The notes: generated by a model from the sequence alone, not told the origin. Counted from the stretch's first letter, positions 8,398-16,659 are shown. The stretch: 64,000 bases of DNA from Bradyrhizobium sp. CB82 (GCF_029714405.1 NZ_CP121650.1:496001-560000); one strand, 5' to 3'. Program-made: numbers and translations.

Positions 8398-8826
8398 ATG
8401 GGCAAGCCGTATTCTCTGGATCTTCGCAAGCGTGTCGTGGCTGCGATCGAGGGCGGGATGTCCCGCAATCAGGCGGCCAAACAGTTTGGAGTAGCGATCA
8501 GCACGGCTATCGGCTGGATGCAGCGGGTCGAGCAGACCGGCAGCGTTGAACCCGGCCAGATGGGCGGTCACAAGCCGAAGGCTGTTTCGGGAGACCACGC
8601 CGTCTGGCTGTCGCAGCGGATCAAGGACGGCGATTTCACCATACGTGGTCTCGTTACCGAGCTTGCCGGTCGCGGTCTGAAGGTCGACTACCACTCGGTC
8701 TGGGACTTCGTACATGCCGAGAAGCTCAGCTTCAAAAAAAAGCGTGGCGGCTGGCGAACGGGATCGACCCGAGGTGGCGCGGCGACGAGCCCAGTGGGCA
8801 AAGTATCAAAATCGCGTCGAAGCTGA
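8398..8826 (+). CDS. IS630 transposase, N-terminal frame (helix-turn-helix part)
   Basis: A 142-residue frame starting at the ATG at 8398 (MGKPYSLDLRKRVVAAIEGG). It carries the DNA-binding helix-turn-helix (MSRNQAAKQFGVAISTAIGW) and a second winged-helix-like segment (GLKVDYHSVWDFVHAEKLSF). The true protein leaves this frame at the A-run at 8734-8741. After it, the frame reads arbitrary sequence (KRGGWRTGSTRGG) to its stop. An alternative upstream ATG at 8371 is in frame. Normally this part works only when fused to the downstream catalytic frame. Confidence 0.85.
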   Translation: MGKPYSLDLRKRVVAAIEGGMSRNQAAKQFGVAISTAIGWMQRVEQTGSVEPGQMGGHKPKAVSGDHAVWLSQRIKDGDFTIRGLVTELAGRGLKVDYHSVWDFVHAEKLSFKKKRGGWRTGSTRGGAATSPVGKVSKSRRS

Positions 8827-9337
8827 GCGCCTGGTCTTCATCGACGAGACCTGGACCAGGACCGATATGGCACCCTTGCGGGGATGGGCGCCGCGCGGGT
8901 GTAGACTTCACGCCAAGGTTCCCCACGGCCGCTGGAAGACTATGACCTTCCTGGCGGCCCTGCGCCACGACCGGATCGATGCTCCATGGTTCATCGAGGG
9001 GCCGATCGACGGCGTGAGCTTTCGCGCCTATGTCGAGAAGGTTCTTCTGCCCGTCCTTCGACCCGGCGATATCGTCATCTTGGACAACCTCGGCAGCCAC
9101 AGGAGCAAAGCAGTTCGCCAGCTCATCCGTTCGGTCGGGGCCAAGCTCTTCTTCCTGCCAAAATACTCGCCCGACCTGAACCCGATCGAGCAGGTCTTTG
9201 CCAAGCTCAAGCACCTGCTTCGCAAAGCTGCCGCGCGAACTGTCGACGCAGTCTGCGCCGCAATCGGCAACGCACTCGATGCCTTTACCTCAGAGGAATG
9301 CGCCAACTACCTCAAAAATTCAGGCTATCGAACTTAA
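8714..9337 (+). CDS. IS630 transposase, C-terminal catalytic frame (DDE domain)
   Basis: This frame holds the catalytic DDE domain. The three acidic positions are in VFIDETW, DIVILDNLGSH and PDLNPIEQVFAKLKH (D, D and E). It overlaps the upstream frame and is probably translated by frameshifting or transcript slippage in the A8 run at 8734-8741, since removing one A fuses the frames as LSFKK-SVAAGERDRP. The nominal ATG at 8714 has no ribosome-binding site. The stop TAA at 9335-9337 lies inside the right inverted repeat, as is usual for the family. Confidence 0.88.
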   Translation: MPRSSASKKSVAAGERDRPEVARRRAQWAKYQNRVEAERLVFIDETWTRTDMAPLRGWAPRGCRLHAKVPHGRWKTMTFLAALRHDRIDAPWFIEGPIDGVSFRAYVEKVLLPVLRPGDIVILDNLGSHRSKAVRQLIRSVGAKLFFLPKYSPDLNPIEQVFAKLKHLLRKAAARTVDAVCAAIGNALDAFTSEECANYLKNSGYRT

Positions 9338-9349
9338 TGCCATCACGCT

Positions 9350-9892
9350 TTAATATGCCTGCTTCGCGTCGGCCTCTTCGCTGGTCTGGATCAAATCGAG
9401 GCTCTGCTCGAGCTTGCCGAGCAGGGCCGACAATTGCTTGCGCTCCTGCGCGGAGAGGCAGCTGAGGATTTCGTCCTCCCGTCGCAACAATTGCGGAAAC
9501 AGTTCTTCATAGAGCGCGCGGCCTTTCCTGGTGAGTTGCAGGCGGAATTCGCGGCGGTCGGCTTCATTCTCGACCCGCTCGATCAGGCCGTCATGCAGCA
9601 GGGCGGTCACTGCGCGGCTGATCGTCGACTTATGCGTGCGGGTGCATTGCGAGATGAACTGCGCGCTACAGGCGTCGTTGCGGAAGCCGAGCGTGGCGAG
9701 CACGCGCCAGGCCGGAATGTCGAGACCATGCTGCTCCTGATACTCGACCGCGAGCGCGGAACTCACCTCCGCCGCCAGACGGTTGAGACGGAACGGCACG
9801 AATTTGAACAAATCGAGCCGCGCCTTCGGCCTTGGCGATGTCTCGTCCGCTTCCTTCGCCTTCAGCGCGGTATCGCCCAATGTCCTCGCCAA
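9350..9892 (-). CDS. MarR-family transcriptional regulator of the homogentisate cluster
   Basis: A winged-helix regulator of the MarR family: FVPFRLNRLAAEVSSALA (dimer helix), CTRTHKSTISRAVTALLHDG (recognition helix) and ENEADRREFRLQLTRKGRAL (wing). It is divergent from the FAD monooxygenase and homogentisate genes, so it likely represses them until an aromatic ligand binds. No ATG exists near the start. A GTG at 9949 sits in the centre of a palindromic operator, while a TTG at 9892 has GGAG seven bases upstream and is preferred (180 residues). The stop codon TAA is formed at the right end of the IS630 element; before insertion it would have been TAG, so the protein is unchanged. Confidence 0.82.
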   Translation of the reverse strand: MARTLGDTALKAKEADETSPRPKARLDLFKFVPFRLNRLAAEVSSALAVEYQEQHGLDIPAWRVLATLGFRNDACSAQFISQCTRTHKSTISRAVTALLHDGLIERVENEADRREFRLQLTRKGRALYEELFPQLLRREDEILSCLSAQERKQLSALLGKLEQSLDLIQTSEEADAKQAY

Positions 9893-9937
9893 AAAAATCG
9901 CTCCGAATGCAGTTGACGGACGGCGGCGGCCGGTCCA

Positions 9938-9961
9938 AGATAGTTGCACGTGAGACTATCT
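9938..9961. promoter_or_regulatory. Perfect palindrome, candidate MarR operator
   Basis: AGATAGT at 9938-9944 and ACTATCT at 9955-9961 are perfect inverted arms around a central CACGTG at 9947-9952, all on one dyad axis. It lies in the divergent region between the marR gene and the FAD monooxygenase gene. Size and position fit a MarR dimer site. Confidence 0.65.
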
Positions 9962-10001
9962 AGCAGATAAGTCCCTTCCTGACCAGAGCCGAGGTTAGCG
10001 C

Positions 10002-11615
10002 ATGGCGCAGGCAAAAACCCAATTCGGCTATCGCCGCCACCCCGACCAGGATCGCCCCGGCCAGACTCCGGCCGAGCATGCGATCGTGGTGGTGGGCGCG
10101 GGGCCGGTCGGGCTGTCGCTTGCGATCGATCTGGCCCAGCGCGGCCAGCGCGTGGTGCTGCTGGATGACGCCGACCGCATCGGCGAGGGCTCGCGCGCGA
10201 TCTGCTTCTCGAAGCGCTCGCTGGAATATTGGGACCGGCTCGGCGTAGGTGACCGCATGGTCGAGAAGGGCGTGGTGTGGAGCGTCGGCAAGATCTTCCA
10301 CGGCGAGTCCCAGCTCTACCAGTTCAACCTCTTGCCCGAAGAGGGGCACAAGCGGCCCGCCTTCATCAACCTCCAGCAATATTACGCGGAAGCCTATCTG
10401 ATCGATCGCATCAGGGATCTTCCGGAGATCGACCTGCGCTGGCGCAACAAGGTGACCGCGCTCGAGCAACGCAACGATTCCGCCCTGCTGACGATCGAGA
10501 CGCCCGAAGACGCCTACCGTCTGCAGGCGCAATACGTCATCGCCTGCGACGGCGCGCGCTCCTCGCTGCGGCAGATGGTCGGTGCGGAATTTACCGGCCA
10601 GGTGTTCGAGGATCAATTCCTGATCGCCGACGTCAAGATGACCGCGGAATTTCCGACCGAGCGCTGGTTCTGGTTCGACCCACCTTTCCATGCGGGACGC
10701 TCGGCGCTGCTGCACAAGCAGCCGGACGATGTCTGGCGCATCGACCTTCAGCTCAATCGCTATGCCGATCCGGCCGTCGAGAAGAAGCCGGAGAACGTGC
10801 GGCCGCGAATCGCGCGCATGCTCGGGCACGACAAGTTCGATTTCGAATGGATCTCGCTCTACAAATTTCAGTGCCGGCGGATGGATCGCTTCATCCATGG
10901 CCGCGTGATCTTTGCCGGCGACTCCGCGCATCAGGTCTCGCCCTTCGGCGCGCGCGGCGCCAATTCCGGACTTGAGGACGCGGAGAATCTCTCCTGGAAG
11001 CTCGATCGGGTGCTGCGCGGTCAATCGCCTGCGACCCTGCTCGAGAGCTACCATTTCGAGCGCAGCATGGCGGCCGACGAGAACATCCGCGAGTCGACCC
11101 GCTCGACTGACTTCATGGCGCCGAACTCGCATCAGGAGGCGCGGCTGCGCAAGGCGGTGCTGTCGCTGGCGAAGGAAACCGAGTTCGGCAAGCGCATGGT
11201 CAATGGCGGCCGGCTTTCGGTGCCGTGCAGCTACGACTCGCCACTGTCCTCCGCCGACGTGGAGACATGGAGCGGTGGTCCGCGGCCCGGCTGTTCCATG
11301 CTGGATGCGCCGGTCAGGACGCGTGCGGGCGAGGACGCCTATTTGACCGATATGTTCCGCAAGGGTGGAACGGGATTTGCCGTGCTCGGGTTTGGCAATG
11401 GTGCGGCCATCGAGCTGCCCGCCGGCGTGAAGGACATCCGCATCGGCGGCGAGAACGGACTGATCGACCCCGGCGGGCTCGCCGCGAAACGTTACGATGC
11501 CCAGCCTGATACGACTTATCTGCTGCGGCCCGATGGCTACGTTGCGGCGCGTTTCCGCCATCCGACGCAGGCGATGATCGCAGCGGCATTGTTACGCGCT
11601 CAAGGCTTGAACTGA
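10002..11615 (+). CDS. FAD-dependent aromatic monooxygenase (PHBH/MhpA-like)
   Basis: A 537-residue flavoprotein hydroxylase. The Rossmann dinucleotide motif is near residues 29-36 (VVVGAGPVGLSLA). The conserved D-G motif is in YVIACDGARSSLR, and the second FAD motif GDSAHQVSPFGARGANSGLE is near residue 306. A C-terminal thioredoxin-like tail is present (GGTGFAVLGFG). The family uses NAD(P)H and O2 to hydroxylate phenolic rings. It leads a run of genes with very short gaps that continues through DUF2783, an MBL protein and hmgA, so it probably feeds a dihydroxy-aromatic, possibly homogentisate, into ring cleavage. The actual substrate is not determined by sequence. The ATG at 10002 follows GAGG. 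Confidence 0.85.
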   Translation: MAQAKTQFGYRRHPDQDRPGQTPAEHAIVVVGAGPVGLSLAIDLAQRGQRVVLLDDADRIGEGSRAICFSKRSLEYWDRLGVGDRMVEKGVVWSVGKIFHGESQLYQFNLLPEEGHKRPAFINLQQYYAEAYLIDRIRDLPEIDLRWRNKVTALEQRNDSALLTIETPEDAYRLQAQYVIACDGARSSLRQMVGAEFTGQVFEDQFLIADVKMTAEFPTERWFWFDPPFHAGRSALLHKQPDDVWRIDLQLNRYADPAVEKKPENVRPRIARMLGHDKFDFEWISLYKFQCRRMDRFIHGRVIFAGDSAHQVSPFGARGANSGLEDAENLSWKLDRVLRGQSPATLLESYHFERSMAADENIRESTRSTDFMAPNSHQEARLRKAVLSLAKETEFGKRMVNGGRLSVPCSYDSPLSSADVETWSGGPRPGCSMLDAPVRTRAGEDAYLTDMFRKGGTGFAVLGFGNGAAIELPAGVKDIRIGGENGLIDPGGLAAKRYDAQPDTTYLLRPDGYVAARFRHPTQAMIAAALLRAQGLN

Positions 11616-11630
11616 GGGGTTTTTAAGAGA

Positions 11631-11852
11631 ATGGCTCTCTCCACCAGCTCGAATTTCGCGCGGCCCGACGATGCCTTCCGCGCCATCGTCGAGGCGCATC
11701 GCGGCCTGACCGAAGAGCAGAGCGCGGATTTCGATGCGGCGCTGGTCCTGATCCTCGCCAACCATATCGGCGACATCGACGTTCTCAGGGAAGCGATCGT
11801 GCTCGCCAGGCGCCGCATGGTCGGCGGCCAGCAGCAACAGCAACAACAATAA
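11631..11852 (+). CDS. DUF2783 domain small protein
   Basis: A 73-residue protein matching the DUF2783 family: NFARPDDAFRAIVEAHRGL, DAALVLILANHIGD and LREAIVLARR. It ends in a glutamine run of seven residues, which is probably variable. It sits 15 bases after the FAD monooxygenase and 19 before the MBL gene, so all three are very likely co-transcribed. The family has no established function. Repeated occurrence beside flavin hydroxylases is from my recollection and suggests an accessory role. Confidence 0.8.
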   Translation: MALSTSSNFARPDDAFRAIVEAHRGLTEEQSADFDAALVLILANHIGDIDVLREAIVLARRRMVGGQQQQQQQ

Positions 11853-11871
11853 CCGTGCAAGGAACGAACTG

Positions 11872-12828
11872 ATGGCGAAGAACTTCGCATCCACCGGCGA
11901 TCTCGCGGAGAAGAAGGTCACCTTCTCCGAGATCGGGGCCGATCTCTATGCCTTTACCGCCGAAGGCGATCCGAACTCTGCGGTCATCGTCGGCGAGGAC
12001 GGCTGTCTGGTGTTCGACGCGCAGGCAACGCCGGCGATGGCCAACAAGGTGATCGAGCGCGTGCGCAGTGTCACCGACAAGCCGATCAAATATGTCGTGC
12101 TGTCGCATTATCACGCCGTCCGCGTGCTGGGCGCGTCCGCCTACAAGGCGCAAGGCATCGTCGCCTCGCAGGAGACCTATCGGCTGATCGAGGAACGCGG
12201 CAAGCAGGATTGGGATTCCGAGTATGGTCGCTTCCCACGCCTTTTTCAGGATGCGCAGAGTATTCCTGGGCTGACCTGGCCGACGCTCACTTTCGAAGGC
12301 GAGATGTCGATCTATCTCGGAAAACGCGAGGTGCGGCTGATGCAGCTCGGGGCGGGCCACACCTCCGGCGACATCGTTGCCTGGGTGCCGGATGCGGAAG
12401 TGATGTTCTCCGGCGATCTCATCGAATACCACTCGGCCTGCTATTGCGGCGATGCGCATCTGCGCGAGTGGCCGCTGACGCTGACCGAGATCCGCAACTT
12501 CAATCCCAAGGCGATCGCGCCGGGCCGCGGCGATGCGCTGAAGGGCACCACCACCGCGCGCGAGGCGATCGCGATGACGCGCGATTTCGTCACCACGCTC
12601 TATGGCGCGGCCGAGATCTCCGTGGCCAAGGGGCGCACGCTGAAGGAAACCATGGCGGCGACGCGCGAGGTGATGGATCCCAAGTTTTCGAGCTTTGCCA
12701 TCTACGAGCACTGCCTGCCGTTCAACGTGTCGCGCGCCTTCGACGAGGCGTCGGGGATCGACGATCCCGTGATCTGGACCGACAAGCGCGACCAGGAGAT
12801 GTGGGCGGCCCTGCAAGGAGGAGGATAG
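11872..12828 (+). CDS. MBL-fold metallo-hydrolase with degenerate metal motif
   Basis: A 318-residue metallo-beta-lactamase-fold protein: [54 protein letters not shown] and [13 protein letters not shown]. The usual HxHxDH signature is H79-Y-H81-A-V83-R84, so the Asp and third His that bind the second metal are replaced. Later ligands (His in GAGHTSGD, Asp in FSGDL, and a possible His in EYHSA) remain, so a one-metal site is possible. It lies two bases before hmgA in the operon. It may hydrolyse an aromatic-pathway ester, lactone or thioester, but no reaction can be assigned. Confidence 0.8.
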   Translation: MAKNFASTGDLAEKKVTFSEIGADLYAFTAEGDPNSAVIVGEDGCLVFDAQATPAMANKVIERVRSVTDKPIKYVVLSHYHAVRVLGASAYKAQGIVASQETYRLIEERGKQDWDSEYGRFPRLFQDAQSIPGLTWPTLTFEGEMSIYLGKREVRLMQLGAGHTSGDIVAWVPDAEVMFSGDLIEYHSACYCGDAHLREWPLTLTEIRNFNPKAIAPGRGDALKGTTTAREAIAMTRDFVTTLYGAAEISVAKGRTLKETMAATREVMDPKFSSFAIYEHCLPFNVSRAFDEASGIDDPVIWTDKRDQEMWAALQGGG

Positions 12829-12830
12829 TC

Positions 12831-14177
12831 ATGAACATCAATACCTCGCCCGATCAGATCGTTCGCAGCACTGCACAGGTCACGCCGGGCTACATGTCCG
12901 GCTTCGGCAACAGCTTTGAGACGGAGGCGCTGCCGGGCGCGCTGCCGATGGGACGCAACTCGCCGCAGCGCTGCGCCTATGGGCTCTATGCCGAGCAGCT
13001 CTCGGGCTCGCCTTTCACCGCGCCGCGCGGCACCAATGAGCGCTCCTGGCTCTATCGCATCCGTCCCTCGGTGAAGCATTCGGGGCGCTTCGAGAAAGTC
13101 GACGCCGGCCTGTGGCGCTCGGCGCCATGCCATGAATACGATTTGCCGATCGCGCAGCTGCGCTGGGACCCGACGCCGATCCCGACGGAGGAGATTACCT
13201 TCCTCGGGGGCGTGCAGACCATGACGACGGCGGGCGACGTCAACACGCAAGGAGGCATGGCCGCGCATGTCTACCTCATCACCAAATCGATGGTGGACCA
13301 GCATTTCTACAATGCCGACGGCGAGCTGATGTTCGTGCTCCAGCAGGGCAATCTTCGTCTCGTCACCGAGTTCGGTCGCATCGACGCCGAGCCCGGCGAG
13401 ATCGTGGTGATCCCGCGCGGCGTCAAGTTCCGCGCCGAGATTCCGAATGGGCCGGCGCGCGGCTATCTCTGCGAAAACTATGGCGGCGCCTTCACGCTGC
13501 CGGAGCGCGGCCCGATCGGCGCCAACTGTCTTGCCAATGCGCGCGACTTCCTGACGCCGGTGGCGAGCTACGAGGACAAGGACACGCCGACCGAGCTCTA
13601 CGTGAAGTGGGGCGGCTCGCTGTTCAAGACGCAGCTCGCCCATTCGCCGATCGACGTCGTCGCCTGGCACGGCAATTACGCGCCGTACAAGTACGACCTG
13701 CGCACCTTCTCGCCGGTCGGCGCGATCGCCTTCGACCATCCCGACCCCTCGATCTTCACGGTGCTGACCTCGCCGTCGGAAACCGCGGGCACGGCGAATA
13801 TCGACTTCGTCATCTTCCCCGAGCGCTGGTTGGTCGCGGACAACACCTTCCGGCCGCCCTGGTATCACATGAACATCATGAGCGAGTTCATGGGCCTCGT
13901 GTACGGCGTCTATGATGCGAAGCCGGAAGGCTTCGTCCCCGGCGGCATGAGCCTGCACAATTGCATGCTGCCGCACGGCCCCGACCGCGACGCCTTCGAG
14001 CACGCGAGCAACGGCGAATTGAAGCCGGTCAAGCTCACCGGCACGCTCGCCTTCATGTTCGAGACCCGCTACCCCCAACGCGTCACCGCGCATGCCGCGA
14101 AATCGCCGACGTTGCAGGATAATTACGCGGATTGCTGGAAGGGACTTGAAAAGCGGTTCGATCCGAATAGGCCGTGA
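12831..14177 (+). CDS. hmgA: Homogentisate 1,2-dioxygenase
   Basis: The 448-residue product opens the ring of homogentisate to maleylacetoacetate, the central step of tyrosine and phenylalanine breakdown. Family hallmarks are [18 protein letters not shown] near the N-terminus, [25 protein letters not shown], and the iron ligands in [18 protein letters not shown] (His and Glu) and [15 protein letters not shown] (His). Length equals the usual bacterial enzyme. The ATG at 12831 follows a strong GGAGGAGG site. An apparent longer frame starting at 12210 is an artefact that reads through the MBL gene in another phase. The gene is co-directional with the upstream operon and followed by fahA. Confidence 0.97.
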   Translation: MNINTSPDQIVRSTAQVTPGYMSGFGNSFETEALPGALPMGRNSPQRCAYGLYAEQLSGSPFTAPRGTNERSWLYRIRPSVKHSGRFEKVDAGLWRSAPCHEYDLPIAQLRWDPTPIPTEEITFLGGVQTMTTAGDVNTQGGMAAHVYLITKSMVDQHFYNADGELMFVLQQGNLRLVTEFGRIDAEPGEIVVIPRGVKFRAEIPNGPARGYLCENYGGAFTLPERGPIGANCLANARDFLTPVASYEDKDTPTELYVKWGGSLFKTQLAHSPIDVVAWHGNYAPYKYDLRTFSPVGAIAFDHPDPSIFTVLTSPSETAGTANIDFVIFPERWLVADNTFRPPWYHMNIMSEFMGLVYGVYDAKPEGFVPGGMSLHNCMLPHGPDRDAFEHASNGELKPVKLTGTLAFMFETRYPQRVTAHAAKSPTLQDNYADCWKGLEKRFDPNRP

Positions 14178-14182
14178 CACTT

Positions 14183-14337
14183 ACCCTCCCCTGGAGGGGG
14201 AGGGTCGCTCGCGCTAGCGAGCGGGGTGGGGTGACAGTCCCTCCATTGAGGCGGTGCCCGAGAGGAGAGGTCATCCCACCCCGCTTCGCATTCCGCCTCG
14301 CTTCATGCGAACCGACCCTCCCCCTCCAGGGGAGGGT
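14183..14337. repeat. Palindromic repeat with 25-bp perfect inverted ends
   Basis: The 25-bp arm at 14183-14207 (ACCCTCCCCTGGAGGGGGAG...) is perfectly inverted at 14313-14337. Inner inverted segments are GCTCGCGCTAGCGAGCGGGG and CCACCCCGCTTCGCATTCCG. It fills the space between hmgA and fahA. GC-rich elements of this kind are dispersed in Bradyrhizobium genomes (from memory). It may attenuate transcription between the two genes. Confidence 0.75.
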
Positions 14338-14372
14338 GGAGAAGCCTCACCTGAGTCCAGATCGGGAAAGAA

Positions 14373-15644
14373 ATGCCCCACGCCAACGATCCCAGCCTCC
14401 GCTCCTTCATCGACGTCGATCCGTCCTCCGACTTCCCGATCCAGAACCTGCCCTACGGCGTGTTCTCGACGGCGGCCTATCCGGCGCCGCGCGTTGGGGT
14501 CGCGATCGGTGACTTCGTGCTCGACCTCTGGGAGCTCGAACAGGACTCGCGGCTCGATGTCGGCCCGCTCGGCGTGTTCTCGGCGCGGTCGCTCAATCCG
14601 TTCATGGCGCTCGGTCCAAAGGTCTGGGCGAGGACACGGGCGCGGATCAGCGAGCTGCTTCGCCATGATCATCCGGAGCTGCGCGACAACGAGGAACTGC
14701 GCAAACAGGCCCTGGTGCCGATGCGCGACGTACGGCTGCATCTGCCGTTCGTGGTCTCCGGCTATACCGACTTCTATTCGTCCAGGGAGCACGCCACCAA
14801 TGTCGGGGTGATGTTCCGCGGCAAGGACAATGCGCTGCAGCCGAACTGGCTCTATATGCCGATCGGCTACAACGGCCGCGCCTCGACCGTGGTCGTCAGC
14901 GGTACCAGGATTAAGCGGCCGCGCGGGCAGTTGAAGCCGCCGACCGCCGAGGTGCCGAGTTTTGCAGCCTGCAAGCGGCTGGACTTCGAGCTGGAGATGG
15001 GCGTCGTCCTCGGACAGCCGTCGCCGATGGGTGGCATGCTCAGCGAGCAGCAGGCCGAGGAGATGATCTTCGGCTTCGTGCTGCTGAACGACTGGAGCGC
15101 GCGCGACATCCAGCAATGGGAATATGTGCCGCTCGGACCGTTCCTCGCAAAGGCCTTCGCGACCTCGATCAGCCCGTGGGTGGTGACGCGCGAGGCGCTG
15201 GAGCCGTTCCGCCTGCAAGGACCGGAGCAGAGCCCGGCGCCGCTCGATTATCTCAAACAGGGTCGGCCGCAGAACTACGATATCGAGCTCGACGTCTCCT
15301 TGCGCGCCGCCGGCACGAATGCCGCGGCCAGCATCAGCCGCACCAATTTCAAATACATGTACTGGTCCTCGGTGCAGCAATTGATGCACCACGCCTCGGG
15401 CGGCTGCGCCATGAATGTCGGCGATCTCCTCGGCTCGGGCACGATCTCCGGGCCGGAAAGAACCCAGCGCGGCAGCCTGCTCGAAATCTCCTGGAACGGC
15501 GCCGAGCCGGTGGAATTGCCTGATGGCACCAAACGTTCGTTCCTCGAGGACGGTGACAGCCTCGTCATGCGCGGCTGGTGTCAGGGCGACGGCTACCGCG
15601 TCGGCTTCGGCGAGGTGGAGGGAACGATTCTGCCGGCGGATTAA
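14373..15644 (+). CDS. fahA: Fumarylacetoacetase
   Basis: A 423-residue enzyme that hydrolyses fumarylacetoacetate to fumarate and acetoacetate, the last step of the homogentisate pathway. The N-terminal SH3-like domain is visible in FPIQNLPYGVFST and VGVAIGDFVLDL. The catalytic FAH domain has YTDFYSSREHATNVG, RLDFELEMGVVLG (metal-binding acids), DWSARDIQQWEYVPLGPFL and KAFATSISPWVV. Full length compared with the family. The ATG at 14373 follows GGGAAAGAA. It is separated from hmgA by the palindromic repeat but shares its direction. Maleylacetoacetate isomerase, needed between the two steps, is not in this window. Confidence 0.96.
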   Translation: MPHANDPSLRSFIDVDPSSDFPIQNLPYGVFSTAAYPAPRVGVAIGDFVLDLWELEQDSRLDVGPLGVFSARSLNPFMALGPKVWARTRARISELLRHDHPELRDNEELRKQALVPMRDVRLHLPFVVSGYTDFYSSREHATNVGVMFRGKDNALQPNWLYMPIGYNGRASTVVVSGTRIKRPRGQLKPPTAEVPSFAACKRLDFELEMGVVLGQPSPMGGMLSEQQAEEMIFGFVLLNDWSARDIQQWEYVPLGPFLAKAFATSISPWVVTREALEPFRLQGPEQSPAPLDYLKQGRPQNYDIELDVSLRAAGTNAAASISRTNFKYMYWSSVQQLMHHASGGCAMNVGDLLGSGTISGPERTQRGSLLEISWNGAEPVELPDGTKRSFLEDGDSLVMRGWCQGDGYRVGFGEVEGTILPAD

Positions 15645-15666
15645 GCTTCGCCACTGCCACAATCTC

Positions 15667-15752
15667 CGTCGTTGCGAGGAGCGAAGCGACGAAGCAATCC
15701 AGAGTATCTCCGCGGAAAGATTCTGGATTGCTTCGCTTTGCTCGCAATGACG
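15667..15752. repeat. Palindromic intergenic repeat
   Basis: CGTCGTTGCGAG at 15667 is inverted as CTCGCAATGACG at 15741-15752, and GAAGCAATCCAGA is inverted as TCTGGATTGCTTC inside. The element would fold into a nearly continuous hairpin. It lies between the convergent fahA and DUF1272 genes, where it could end transcription from both sides. Confidence 0.75.
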
Positions 15753-15764
15753 GTGTGGGGGCGG

Positions 15765-16076
15765 CTACCGCGCTTCCGGCGGCACATTGCGGATTCTCGC
15801 GCAATGCGCGGCGACATCCTCCGCGCTGTATTTCAAATGCACCCGCTTGTCGGACGGTGCCTGCTTGCTCGTGCACACGCCCGGCCGCCACTCCTGCGTG
15901 GGGCGGATCGGGCGCGGAGCAAAGCCGCCGCCGCAATTCGGGCAGACGTTGAAGAGCCTCGTCTCGACGCAGTCGGCACAGAACGTGCATTCATAGGAGC
16001 AGATCCGCGCATTCGTTGCGCCAGGGGGCAGGTCGCAGTCGCAATATTCGCAGTTGGGCCGAAGCTGCAGGGCCAT
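15765..16076 (-). CDS. DUF1272 cysteine-rich small protein
   Basis: A 103-residue protein of the DUF1272 family. The N-terminal 50 residues hold several Cys pairs suited to zinc binding: LRPNCEYCDCDLPPG, ICSYECTFCADC and FNVCPNCGGGF. The family's usual R-P-I-R-P follows. The C-terminal 45 residues extend beyond the short typical family length and are poorly conserved in type. The function of the family is unknown. It is on the strand opposite to fahA and may be monocistronic. Confidence 0.82.
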   Translation of the reverse strand: MALQLRPNCEYCDCDLPPGATNARICSYECTFCADCVETRLFNVCPNCGGGFAPRPIRPTQEWRPGVCTSKQAPSDKRVHLKYSAEDVAAHCARIRNVPPEAR

Positions 16077-16179
16077 GGCTCAGTCTCCCGGAGCATGATG
16101 ATCATGCTCAAACAAAAATAGGCTGGCGCCGATCATCGCAAATCGCACGCTTCGCGCGAATGTCGTATTTCCCTCGATT

Positions 16180-16659
16180 TCAGCCAGGCGTGAGCCCCTT
16201 CAACGGCAGCCGCGAGCTTTCTTTCAGCCGGTCGAGCACGATCGAGGAGCGCACATGCGCGACGCTCTGGTGCGGCATCAGGATGTCGTTGACGAGGTTG
16301 GAGAGTCCCCTGAGGTCGCGCAGCACGGCCTTCAGCACATAGTCTGCGTCGCCGGTGAGCGAATAGGCCTCCTGGATCTCGTCGATGCGGCCGACGAGGC
16401 TGCGGAATCGCTTGGCATTGTCGGGCGAGTGCGTCGCCAGCGTCACCTGGATGAAGGCGATCACGCTGAAGCCGAGCGCCTCGCTGGAGAGATCGGCGTG
16501 ATAGCCCGCGATCACCTTCTCCTCCTCAAGCCGCATCCGCCGGCGCGAGCATTGCGAAGCCGAAAGCCCCGCGATGTCGGCGAGTTCCTGGTTGGTGAGG
16601 CGGCCGTCGTCCTGGAGCGCGGTGAGGATCTTGAGGTCGAAGGCATCTACCGGAATCAT
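16180..16659 (-). CDS. Lrp/AsnC-family transcriptional regulator
   Basis: A 159-residue regulator. The N-terminal helix-turn-helix is at residues 4-50 (AFDLKILTALQDDGRLTNQE, DIAGLSASQCSRRRMRLEEE), and the ligand-binding RAM domain spans about 65-145 (ALGFSVIAFIQVTLA, IQEAYSLTGDADYVLKAVL). The start is the ATG at 16659. It is divergent from hppD with a 120-base gap containing an inverted repeat, so control of hppD in response to an aromatic amino acid is likely, though inferred only from position. Confidence 0.9.
   Translation of the reverse strand: MIPVDAFDLKILTALQDDGRLTNQELADIAGLSASQCSRRRMRLEEEKVIAGYHADLSSEALGFSVIAFIQVTLATHSPDNAKRFRSLVGRIDEIQEAYSLTGDADYVLKAVLRDLRGLSNLVNDILMPHQSVAHVRSSIVLDRLKESSRLPLKGLTPG

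Larger units (their letters stand above)
8306..9352 (+). mobile_element. IS630-family insertion sequence, complete with inverted repeats
   Basis: A 1047-bp element bounded by 22-bp imperfect inverted repeats matching at 19 of 22 positions (8306-8327, TAAAGCGGGATGGGGTTAAG...; 9331-9352 in reverse complement). The outermost TA at each end is the duplicated TA target that IS630/Tc1-mariner elements generate. Two overlapping frames encode the transposase, joined at an A8 run. The right end lies in the stop codon of the neighbouring marR gene. Both ends and both frames look intact. Confidence 0.9.

Noticed and set aside
9960..11561. 533-residue frame antisense to the FAD monooxygenase
   Set aside because: Typical GC-rich shadow with Arg/His/Leu-heavy composition; the plus strand has all flavoprotein motifs.
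12210..12830. Upstream extension of the hmgA frame
   Set aside because: It reads through the MBL gene in another phase; the ATG at 12831 has a strong ribosome-binding site and gives the standard length.
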